From Desulforhabdus sp. TSK (GTDB lineage Bacteria > Desulfobacterota > Syntrophobacteria > Syntrophobacterales > Syntrophobacteraceae), in contig NZ_BQXM01000013.1 in the NCBI RefSeq assembly GCF_022836495.1, forward strand, positions 1 through 64,000: DNA of 64,000 bases. Reading direction: 5' to 3'. Below, piece by piece: positions 42,522-50,605 of the stretch. The notes beneath the pieces were generated by a model that saw only the letters and a program-made list of their open reading frames with translations, was not told where the DNA came from and ran no database searches. Made by a program: the position numbers and the translations under genes. Position 1 is the stretch's first letter. Each line of letters begins with the position of its first letter.

Positions 42522-45269
42522 TCAGGAAAGAGAGCTTTCCGCCATCATCTCGCGCAGCACCTTGGGGAGGATGCCCCCGTGGCGGTAATACTCCAGTTCG
42601 ATGGGGGTATCCAGGCGGCTCAGGACGGTGAACGACCGGGTGCTTCCGTCGGCACTGACGGCTTCCACCTCGATGTCTCGCCCTGAGGCGAGCTTCTCTG
42701 CCAGGTTCCTGAGAGCGTAGACCTCCTGTCCCGTGAGCCCCAGGGATTCGGCCGTGACCCCTTCAGGAAACTGCAGGGGAAGAACTCCCATGCCGATGAG
42801 GTTGCTTCGGTGAATCCGCTCGTAGCTTTCGGCCAGAACGGCCCGCACTCCCAGCAGCGCCGTTCCCTTGGCAGCCCAGTCCCGGCTGCTTCCCGTGCCG
42901 TATTCCTTTCCGGCAAGGACCAGGCGGGGAATGGATTCCTTGTCATAGCGCTGCGCAGCCTCCCAGACGGTCATGATCTCTCCGTCGGGAAAATGCCGGG
43001 TGAATCCCCCGGGCACGTTGTCCAGGAGCCGGTTGCGAATGCGGGTGTTGGCGAAGGTGCCGCGGATCATCACGTCGTGGTTGCCCCGTCGGGACCCGTA
43101 GGAGTTGAAGTCCTCGGGAGGGATGCCCAGCGACTGGAGGTGCCGCCCGGCAGGGCTTTCGGGTGGAATGGATCCCGCGGGGGAAATGTGGTCCGTCGTG
43201 ACGGAGTCTCCCAGGAGCAGGAGGACCCTGGCCCCCACGATATCGGTGATGGGCGGGACCTGGGAGCTCAATCTCTCGAAAAAAGGCGCCTGGCGGATGT
43301 AGGTGGACTGGGGGTCCCACGCGTAAATGCCGCCTTCGGGAACGGGAAGCCTCCGCCACGCAGCGTCCCCTTCGTAAATGTCCTGGTAGCGGCCCGAAAA
43401 GAAAGTGCTGTCGACGCTCTCAGCCATGGCGCGGGCGATGTCTTCGTCCTTCGGCCAGATGTCCTTCAAAAAGACGGGGTTTCCCTCTCCATCCGTTCCC
43501 AGAGGTTCCCGCTCGAAATCCATGGTCAGGCGTCCCGCCAGGGCGTAAGCGACGACAAGAGGCGGGGAGGCCAGGTAGTTGGCCCGGACCGCGGCGTGGA
43601 TGCGCCCTTCGAAGTTGCGGTTGCCGCTCAGGACCGCGGCCGCCACCAGGTTTCCCTCGTCGATCGCATGCTGGATGGGGTCCGGCAGGGGGCCGCTGTT
43701 GCCGATGCACGTGGTGCATCCGTAACCCACGAGGTAAAATCCCTGCGCCTCCAGGGCGGAGAGGAGGCCTGCTTTCCGGAGGTAGTCCGTCACCACGCGG
43801 GAGCCGGGGGCGAGGCTCGTCTTGACCCAGGGCTTGGAGCGGATTCCCCTGGCCAGAGCGTTTTGCGCCAGCAGCCCGGCGGCGAGCATGACGGCGGGAT
43901 TCGATGTGTTGGTGCAGCTGGTGATGGCGGCGATGACCACCGAGCCGTGGGTGAGCTCGGCTGTTTTGTCCCCCACCTGGACAGGCACGGTGCTCTTCTG
44001 CGCTGCTTCACTCAGGCCGAAGCCCCACTGAGAGGGTTCCTTGCCGAGGCCTTCCCGGAAAGCGGACGGCACGGCCGAGAGGGGGACGCGGTCCTGGGGG
44101 CGTTTGGGTCCCGCCAGGCTGGCTTCCACGCTTTCGAGATCCAGGAGGAGCGTGTCCGAAAAGAGCGGGTCGGGGCTGCCGGGGGTCAGGAAGAGGCCCT
44201 GCTCCCGACTGTAGGCTTCCACTCGCTCCACGAGGGCTGCCGGCCGGCCCGTGAGGCGCAGATAGTCGAGGGTCTTGGCGTCCACTGGAAAGAAGCCCAT
44301 GGTGGCGCCGTATTCGGGAGCCATGTTGGCCAGGGTGGCCCGGTCGGGCAGACTGAGGGCCGGAACGCCGGGGCCGAAAAATTCCACGAATTTTCCCACA
44401 ACTTTCTTTTTTCGAAGGAGCTCCGTCAGGTGCAGGACGAGGTCCGTCGCCGTGATCCCGGGGCGGAGCGCCCCGGTGAGCTTCACGCCCACGACCTGGG
44501 GAATGGGGAAATAGTAAGGCTGCCCCAGCATGACGGCTTCGGCCTCGATGCCCCCCACTCCCCAGCCCAGGACCCCCAGGCCGTTGATCATGGTGGTGTG
44601 GGAATCCGTCCCCACGAGGGTATCGGGGTAGATGGCCGGGGGGGCATCTCCTGCCGGCTGCTCTTCACCGGAATCCGTCTGAACGACGGAAGCCAGGTAT
44701 TCCAGGTTGACCTGGTGCACGATGCCCCGCCCCGGCGGGACGACCGTGAAATTGTGGAAGGCCCCCTGGGCCCATCGCAGCAGGCTGTAGCGTTCATGGT
44801 TCCTCTCGTATTCCTTTTCCTCGTTGAGACGCAGGGCCTCGCTGGTGCCGTGCATGTCCACCTGGACGGAGTGGTCGATGACCAGGTCCGCACGCACCAG
44901 GGGATTGATGCGGGAAGGGTCTCCTCCCATCCGCTGCATGGCATTGCGCATGGTGGCCAGATCCACGATGGCGGGGACTCCCGTGAAATCCTGCAGCACG
45001 ACCCGGGAGGGCATGAAGGGAATTTCCCGGGGGGGGCCGTCTGAGGCCTCGACGGAAGCGAGCAGCGCCTCGATGTGGCTGCGCGTGACGATCCGCCCGT
45101 CCTCATGGCGGAGGAGGTTCTCCAGGAGGATCTTGAGAGAAACGGGAAACCTTTCCACCGAGGCCCATCCCCGGGACGGCAGCTCAGCCAGGCGGAAATA
45201 GGAGAAGGTTTTATCCCCTGCCTTCATGGTATGCAGTGATTTGAAGCTGTTTTGACTCTTGGAAATCAT
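42522..45269 (-). CDS. acnA: Aconitate hydratase A
   Basis: A 915-residue [4Fe-4S] aconitase interconverting citrate and isocitrate. The AcnA/IRP-type architecture is clear: 'SLKILLENLLRHEDG', 'VLQDFTGVPAIVDLATMRNA', 'NLEYLASVVQTDSGEEQPAG', 'TLVGTDSHTTMINGLGVLGW', cluster ligands in 'ITSCTNTSNP' and 'GYGCTTCIGNSGPL', and the C-terminal swivel domain 'SYGSRRGNHDVMIRGTFAN' with 'EYGTGSSRDWAAKG'. Length is normal. It is the promoter-proximal gene of the run acnA, binding protein, sensor kinase, regulator, with 27-51 base gaps. Confidence 0.95.
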   Translation of the reverse strand: MISKSQNSFKSLHTMKAGDKTFSYFRLAELPSRGWASVERFPVSLKILLENLLRHEDGRIVTRSHIEALLASVEASDGPPREIPFMPSRVVLQDFTGVPAIVDLATMRNAMQRMGGDPSRINPLVRADLVIDHSVQVDMHGTSEALRLNEEKEYERNHERYSLLRWAQGAFHNFTVVPPGRGIVHQVNLEYLASVVQTDSGEEQPAGDAPPAIYPDTLVGTDSHTTMINGLGVLGWGVGGIEAEAVMLGQPYYFPIPQVVGVKLTGALRPGITATDLVLHLTELLRKKKVVGKFVEFFGPGVPALSLPDRATLANMAPEYGATMGFFPVDAKTLDYLRLTGRPAALVERVEAYSREQGLFLTPGSPDPLFSDTLLLDLESVEASLAGPKRPQDRVPLSAVPSAFREGLGKEPSQWGFGLSEAAQKSTVPVQVGDKTAELTHGSVVIAAITSCTNTSNPAVMLAAGLLAQNALARGIRSKPWVKTSLAPGSRVVTDYLRKAGLLSALEAQGFYLVGYGCTTCIGNSGPLPDPIQHAIDEGNLVAAAVLSGNRNFEGRIHAAVRANYLASPPLVVAYALAGRLTMDFEREPLGTDGEGNPVFLKDIWPKDEDIARAMAESVDSTFFSGRYQDIYEGDAAWRRLPVPEGGIYAWDPQSTYIRQAPFFERLSSQVPPITDIVGARVLLLLGDSVTTDHISPAGSIPPESPAGRHLQSLGIPPEDFNSYGSRRGNHDVMIRGTFANTRIRNRLLDNVPGGFTRHFPDGEIMTVWEAAQRYDKESIPRLVLAGKEYGTGSSRDWAAKGTALLGVRAVLAESYERIHRSNLIGMGVLPLQFPEGVTAESLGLTGQEVYALRNLAEKLASGRDIEVEAVSADGSTRSFTVLSRLDTPIELEYYRHGGILPKVLREMMAESSLS

Positions 45270-45466
45270 GGAGACGACTCCTCAGGGAAAGAAAGACCGC
45301 TCATTCGAGCTCTTTTTTAGGATTGAGGTTTTAGTATTTAGGTTTTACAATAAGTGCTTTCGTGCCGTAAGCGCTTTTTATTACTTGGAACTTTTCGATG
45401 TGATCGTCATGGGCGTCCTCGATGTGACGATACAGTTTATTGGCAGCAAAAAGGGAAAAGAGCAAG
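45270..45466. other. Divergent promoter region between acnA and ugd
   Basis: About 200 bases separate the two divergent starts. The centre (45310-45390) is AT-rich ('ttttagtatttaggttttac'), suitable for promoters on both strands, but I see no clean -35/-10 pair or operator. Confidence 0.4.
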
Positions 45467-46816
45467 ATGAAAATAGCAATTATTGGAACTGGATACGTTG
45501 GGTTGGTGAGCGGCGCATGTTTTGCCGAGTTCGGTCATGAAGTGACGTGCATCGATAAGATCGAGGAAAAGATCGCCCGCCTGCAGCGCGGGGAAATCCC
45601 CATCTACGAGCCGGGCCTGGATCAGCTGGTGCACAAGAATGTTGCTGCCAACCGGTTGATTTTTACCACGGAATTCAGCCCCGGGATTCCCGGGGCCCAG
45701 GTGATTTTCATTGCCGTGGGAACTCCCGCCTCCCGCCGCGGGGACGGCTACGCCGACCTGAGCTACGTTTATGACGCGGCGCGGCAACTGGCTTCACATC
45801 TCAGCGATTACACCGTCATTGTCAACAAGAGCACCGTGCCCGTGGGAACCGCGCGCCAGGTGGCCCGCATCATTTCCGAAGTCAATCCCTCGGCGGATTT
45901 CGATGTGGCGAGCAATCCCGAGTTCCTCAGGGAAGGAGCCGCCATCCGGGACTTCATGCACCCCGATCGGGTGGTGCTCGGCGTGGATTCCGAGCGGGCG
46001 ACGGAAGTCCTCAAGGCCATCTACCGCCCCCTCTACCTGCTGGAAACGCCTTTTGTCATCACCAACATCGAGACGTCGGAGCTCATCAAGTATGCGGCCA
46101 ACGCGTTCCTGGCCACCAAGATCAGCTTCATCAATGAAGTGGCCAACATTTGTGAAGAAATCGGGGCCGACGTTCAGGACGTTGCCCGGGGAATCGGGCT
46201 GGACGGACGCATCGGCAAGAAGTTCCTCCATGCGGGCCCCGGCTATGGCGGTTCCTGCTTTCCCAAGGACACCCATGCGCTCCTGCGTATCGCCCAGGAG
46301 AACGGCGTGGCCTGCCGTGTGGTGGAGTCCGTCGTGGAAGTGAATTCCGCTCAGAAGGCGCGTATGGCCCGGAAGATCCGCAAGGCCGTCGGTGGGAATG
46401 AAGGCGGCAAGACCATCGCCATCCTGGGGCTGGCCTTCAAGCCTGAAACGGACGACATACGGGACGCACCGGCCCTGACCATCATTTCCACCCTGCTGGA
46501 GCACGGAGCCATCGTGCGCGCCCACGACCCCCAGGCCATGGAGGAAGCCGCCAAGGCACTGCCGGGCGTTACCTACTGCTCCAATCCTTACGAAGCCTGC
46601 GAAGGTGCCGACGCCGTGGTGCTCATGACCGAATGGAACGAATACCGTGCCCTTGCCCTGGACCGCCTGAAGGAATTGATGAAGCAGCCTGTCTTTGTGG
46701 ATCTCAGGAATGTCTACATGCCCAGGCTCATGGCGGAGCACGGATTCACCTACTACAGCGTCGGGCGGGAGCCCGTAATGGCCGGGCAGGTAAACGCGGG
46801 CGGCGGTTCAAAGTGA
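45467..46816 (+). CDS. ugd: UDP-glucose 6-dehydrogenase
   Basis: A 449-residue enzyme that oxidises UDP-glucose to UDP-glucuronate with 2 NAD+. Signs are 'AIIGTGYVGLVSGACFAEFG', 'VDLRNVYMP' at the end, 'VASNPEFLREGAAIRDF', 'ELIKYAANAFLATKISFINE' and the catalytic Cys in 'GPGYGGSCFPKDTHALL'. The ATG at 45467 with 'AAGGGAAAAGAGCAAG' upstream gives the standard N-terminus; a TTG at 45440 would add 9 residues. It is the first gene of the plus-strand run and adds a second uronate route to the sugar genes at 26-29 kb. Confidence 0.95.
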   Translation: MKIAIIGTGYVGLVSGACFAEFGHEVTCIDKIEEKIARLQRGEIPIYEPGLDQLVHKNVAANRLIFTTEFSPGIPGAQVIFIAVGTPASRRGDGYADLSYVYDAARQLASHLSDYTVIVNKSTVPVGTARQVARIISEVNPSADFDVASNPEFLREGAAIRDFMHPDRVVLGVDSERATEVLKAIYRPLYLLETPFVITNIETSELIKYAANAFLATKISFINEVANICEEIGADVQDVARGIGLDGRIGKKFLHAGPGYGGSCFPKDTHALLRIAQENGVACRVVESVVEVNSAQKARMARKIRKAVGGNEGGKTIAILGLAFKPETDDIRDAPALTIISTLLEHGAIVRAHDPQAMEEAAKALPGVTYCSNPYEACEGADAVVLMTEWNEYRALALDRLKELMKQPVFVDLRNVYMPRLMAEHGFTYYSVGREPVMAGQVNAGGGSK

Positions 46817-46830
46817 TATGAAGGGATGAA

Positions 46831-47643
46831 ATGGGGGACGGGGTCGGTTTGAGGAAATTTTTGTCGGGATTCAAAAAATTGCGAGGAGAAGCCCTTTTGG
46901 CGCTCCTCCTGCTTCTGGCCGCCAGTCCTTCCTGGGCCGAACCCCGTCCCGTCCCTCTTTGCAGCATCCGTATCGTCCACGTGTATCCTCATGATCCGAC
47001 GGCATTCACCCAGGGGCTCCTCTTTGCCGACGGTTTTCTCTACGAAAGTACGGGACTTCACGGTGAATCCTCTTTGCGGAAGGTGAACCTGGAAACGGGC
47101 GAGGTCGTCAAGAGCCTCGCGCTGCCCCCTCAATATTTCGGCGAGGGCCTCACCCTGTGGCAGGACCGGCTCATCCAGTTGACCTGGAAGAATGGCATCG
47201 CATTCGTCTACGACAAGGAAAGCTTCGTCCCCAAGGGGACATTTGCCTACCCCACCGAAGGCTGGGGTCTCGCTCACGACGGATCCTCCCTCATCATGAG
47301 TGACGGGAGCGCCACGCTGCGTTTCCTCCAGCCCGAGACGTTCCAGGAAATACGCCGCGTCGAGGTGACAGACCGCGGCGTGCCGGTGCGCAATCTCAAT
47401 GAGCTGGAATATGTGCGCGGGGAAATCCTTGCCAATGTCTGGGGCACCGAGCGCATTGCCAAAATTTCCCCTGCCACGGGCGAAGTCGTGGCCTGGGTGG
47501 ATCTTTCCCTTCTGCGTGCGGCCCTGGGGCCGGTCCGCCAATGCGACGTGCTCAACGGCATCGCCTACGACGCCGTGCAAAACCGCCTGTTTGTGACGGG
47601 CAAGCTCTGGCCGAAGCTCTTCCAGATCGAAATCCTTCCATAG
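46831..47643 (+). CDS. Secreted glutaminyl-peptide cyclotransferase (plant-type)
   Basis: A 270-residue protein with a Sec signal peptide ('ALLALLLLLAASPSWAEPRP', cleaved near Ala-Glu) and the five-bladed propeller of plant/bacterial glutamine cyclotransferases: 'AFTQGLLFADGFLYESTGLH', 'YFGEGLTLW', 'YPTEGWGLAHDG', 'NLNELEYVRGEILANVWG' and 'LNGIAYDAVQNRLFVTGK'. The enzyme converts N-terminal Gln to pyroglutamate on exported proteins. It starts 15 bases after the ugd stop, so the two are likely co-transcribed, though a metabolic link is not obvious. Confidence 0.9.
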   Translation: MGDGVGLRKFLSGFKKLRGEALLALLLLLAASPSWAEPRPVPLCSIRIVHVYPHDPTAFTQGLLFADGFLYESTGLHGESSLRKVNLETGEVVKSLALPPQYFGEGLTLWQDRLIQLTWKNGIAFVYDKESFVPKGTFAYPTEGWGLAHDGSSLIMSDGSATLRFLQPETFQEIRRVEVTDRGVPVRNLNELEYVRGEILANVWGTERIAKISPATGEVVAWVDLSLLRAALGPVRQCDVLNGIAYDAVQNRLFVTGKLWPKLFQIEILP

Positions 47644-47839
47644 CGCATCACCTCATCTCATTACAGCCAGAAGGAAGTTACATTCCCTGCCGCCCGTATT
47701 CCGTTCAAGGTCAGGCTCTTGGAGACCGAATGTGAGGGTGGACGAAAAGACGGCCAGGTGCTCGGCACCCGGCTTTACCCCCTTATCCCCAAACTTCCCG
47801 AGGGATGGGGATGACCGATGCACTTCAAGGATAGCATTC

Positions 47840-50605
47840 ATGGTAAATTCAGAGCCTTCGCCTTCCAGCCGAAGAGGATTCCTCGGGACGATGAGCACCT
47901 CATGGGACCTCTATGGAATGATCGGCCGGTTCCTGGCGGGAATGGGACTGCTGGCCGGTCTTTACGCCCTCAGTCTTTACAGCTTCCTCCTGTTTCATTC
48001 TCTCGTCGAGTTGTTCACCGTCGCCGTAACCGGTGCGCTGTTTCTGCTGGCATGGAATTCGAGACAGTTCGCCAAGGACGACGCGCTTGTTTTCCTGGGC
48101 TGCGCCAATCTTTGTACGGGCATTGTCATTTTGCTCCACATGCTTGCGTACAAGGGCATGGGTGTCTTTGTCCAGTGGCCGGGGGCCAATCTCGCCACAC
48201 AGCTCTGGATCGTCGTGCGAATCCTCGAGAGCCTGAGCTTTCTCGCCTTCGTCGGGTTCATCGGCCGCAGGATCCACCCGTTTCTTTCTCTCGGTTTCTG
48301 CCTGGGAGCTACGGCTTTTCTTCTCTGCTCCATTTTTCTCTGGAATACGTTTCCGGCTTGTTACATTGAGGGTTCGGGGCTGACCCGCTTCAAAGTCGTC
48401 AGCGAATACATCGTCTGCTTCCTCCTCGCAGGGGCCATGACGGTTCTTCACTCGAAGCGCCGGCACCTTGATTTCCATGTCTACCGACTCCTCATGAGCT
48501 CCATCTTCTTTGCGGTCATGGCCGGCCTCGCTTTCACGGCCTATGTGAGCGTTTTCGGGCCCGCGAATCTCTTTGGCCACTATTTCCACCTGGTTTCCTA
48601 TTTCCTCCTCTACCTGGCACTGATCCAAGCGAGTCTGACTCGACCCTATGGAACGCTTTTCCGTGAGCTGAATGCGGCGCGTGAGGATGCAGCCCGCAGA
48701 GAGCGTTATCATCGTGCCATCCTGGACCAGCTCCATGAAAACATCCGCATCATCGACCCCGCCGGTATCGTCGTGGAAGCCAACCGGGCCTTTCTCGAAT
48801 CGAGGGGGCTCAAGAGAGAGGAGGTCGTTGGCCTGCCTTATGCCGAAAAAAGCAAGACCTCCGGCGATGTGTTTCAGGCCGCTCTCGAGTCCGTGTTTGC
48901 CGACGGCAAACCCAGGAGTGAGATTTACGGACATGGCGGGCCGGACGGCAATGCTGATGACTTAACCAACGTTCGTGATTCCGGCGAAAGCCGGAATCCA
49001 GGAACTAAAGACTTTCTGGACCCCGGTTTTCACCGGGGTGACGTTAAGTCAACAGCATTGGGGGCGGACGGGGTGTCACTCCACGAGGATATCCTCTTTT
49101 CTCCCCTGCGGGATGAAAACGGCAGTGTCTTCCAGTTGATCGCCGCGGGGCGCGACATCACCGAGCTCGTCGGCACCAGGAGAGCGCTCGAGCTCAGGGT
49201 GAGAGAGCTCGATACGATCATGGAGTCCACCGAAGACGGAATCCTGGCGCTCGATGGGCGAGGAAAAGTCCTGCAGGCCAACAGGAGGTTCCTCCAAATG
49301 TGGGGGCTGACCCTCGATGCCCTCTCTTCCGATGAGAATATGCCGGTGGCCCAAAGTCCTGATGGAGCCATCGAAGGCCCCCCGGGATTCATGCCTGTCC
49401 TTTGCGCCGCCCAAAGCTCAGTGGAAGGGGACTGCACCACCCTGCGGCTCGAGGACGGCCGCACCGTCGAGTGGTATGCGCACCCCCTTTACCCTGTCGA
49501 AGACCGGAGCGGCGTGGTGTGGAGCTTTCGGGATGTCACCGCCAGGAGGCGGATGGAAGCTCGGCTCGCGGACTCGGAGCGTCGTCTTCGAACCCTTATC
49601 GAGGAAGCGCCCATTTCCATCATGACCTTCGATGCAGACGGCACGGTGGATTTTGTCAACCAATATCATCTCAAGCTTTTCGCCCGGAATCATTTTGAAA
49701 AGGATTTCTTCCTGGCCCGCAAAATCACCGAACTGCCGGGCCTCATAAGGGCCGGCTGCGCGGGAGAGCTGGAGCCCGTTCTGAAGGGGCAGCCGGTATT
49801 CCTGGATGATGTCTATTTTCCCGAAGCTCATCCCGGCTTCACGGGGTACCAGCGTGTCAAGGCGGTTCCCATCCCGGAGAACGGTGAAATGGTGGGCGGG
49901 ATCCTCCTGCGTGAGGATATCACCCGGTACCGTCAGGCCATGGATGCCCTCCGTGGATCCCTCGAGGAAAAAATCGTCCTGCTCCGGGAGCTTCACCACC
50001 GGGTGAAAAACAACCTGCAGATTGTGGCCAGCCTTCTCGGGCTCCAGAGCAGCCGTGTCGGCAACCCCGAGATCGTTGAAGTTCTGCGGGATACCCGCAA
50101 CCGGGTCCGATCCATGTCCCTGTTGCACGAGATGCTTTACAAGTCGACCAACCTGGCGCGCATCGATTTTAAGCCCTATATCAGAGACCTGTGTGGGCAG
50201 CTCCTGCTTTCCTACGGATCCGCGGCTTCGATGGTCCGGGTGGAAAACCGTGTGTCACCCATCGGACTTCCGTTGGAGCAGTCCGTGCCATGCGGCTTGA
50301 TCGTGAACGAGCTCGTCTCCAATGCTCTCAAGCACGGCTTTCCCGATGGACGTTCCGGGAGGGTCACCGTTGAGCTGTTTCAGACTGACGAAGGCGCTCT
50401 GGTCTTGAGCGTCCGTGACGATGGGGTGGGTCTGCCCGTCGACCTGGATCCATCCAATAACGCCACCCTCGGGCTGCAGCTGGTTTCCAGGCTGGCAGCT
50501 CAATTGGGGGGCCGGTTGAAAGTGGACCGCCCCGACGCAGGCGGTACGGCCATCGGGGTGGTTTTTCCAGTACCCAGTGGAACTTCCATGGAGGGTAAAT
50601 CGTGA
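47840..50605 (+). CDS. MASE3/PAS sensor histidine kinase (HisKA_2) with an in-frame palindrome
   Basis: A 921-residue kinase. Residues about 20-265 form a MASE3-type membrane sensor of 7-8 segments ('MIGRFLAGMGLLAGLYALSL', 'GTLFRELNAAREDAARRE' after it). Three PAS domains follow ('AILDQLHENIRIIDPAGIVV', 'TIMESTEDGILALDGRGKVL', 'LIEEAPISIMTFDADG'), then HisKA_2 with His about 719 in 'LRELHHRVKNNLQIVASLL' and HATPase_c ('GLIVNELVSNALKHGFPDG'). Residues about 373-403 are encoded by a palindromic repeat insertion in PAS1. The ATG at 47840 ('AAGGATAGCATTC') is preferred to 47732. It ends 4 bases into the next gene. Confidence 0.88.
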   Translation: MVNSEPSPSSRRGFLGTMSTSWDLYGMIGRFLAGMGLLAGLYALSLYSFLLFHSLVELFTVAVTGALFLLAWNSRQFAKDDALVFLGCANLCTGIVILLHMLAYKGMGVFVQWPGANLATQLWIVVRILESLSFLAFVGFIGRRIHPFLSLGFCLGATAFLLCSIFLWNTFPACYIEGSGLTRFKVVSEYIVCFLLAGAMTVLHSKRRHLDFHVYRLLMSSIFFAVMAGLAFTAYVSVFGPANLFGHYFHLVSYFLLYLALIQASLTRPYGTLFRELNAAREDAARRERYHRAILDQLHENIRIIDPAGIVVEANRAFLESRGLKREEVVGLPYAEKSKTSGDVFQAALESVFADGKPRSEIYGHGGPDGNADDLTNVRDSGESRNPGTKDFLDPGFHRGDVKSTALGADGVSLHEDILFSPLRDENGSVFQLIAAGRDITELVGTRRALELRVRELDTIMESTEDGILALDGRGKVLQANRRFLQMWGLTLDALSSDENMPVAQSPDGAIEGPPGFMPVLCAAQSSVEGDCTTLRLEDGRTVEWYAHPLYPVEDRSGVVWSFRDVTARRRMEARLADSERRLRTLIEEAPISIMTFDADGTVDFVNQYHLKLFARNHFEKDFFLARKITELPGLIRAGCAGELEPVLKGQPVFLDDVYFPEAHPGFTGYQRVKAVPIPENGEMVGGILLREDITRYRQAMDALRGSLEEKIVLLRELHHRVKNNLQIVASLLGLQSSRVGNPEIVEVLRDTRNRVRSMSLLHEMLYKSTNLARIDFKPYIRDLCGQLLLSYGSAASMVRVENRVSPIGLPLEQSVPCGLIVNELVSNALKHGFPDGRSGRVTVELFQTDEGALVLSVRDDGVGLPVDLDPSNNATLGLQLVSRLAAQLGGRLKVDRPDAGGTAIGVVFPVPSGTSMEGKS
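48955..49050. repeat. Palindromic element inserted in frame in the sensor kinase gene
   Basis: The segment runs from 'gacttaac' to its inverted form 'gttaagtc' and contains 'gattccggcgaaagccggaatc' (split palindrome) and 'ccccggttttcaccggggtga'. It matches a common intergenic repeat whose translated form 'RDSGESRNP' is seen in many mis-annotated proteins. Here it adds about 31 codons without breaking the frame, between two segments of the first PAS region. The related motif appears at 33792-33868. Confidence 0.75.

Noticed and set aside
42810-45044. 744-codon plus-strand frame opposite aconitase
   Set aside because: Antisense shadow; the aconitase reading is complete and normal.
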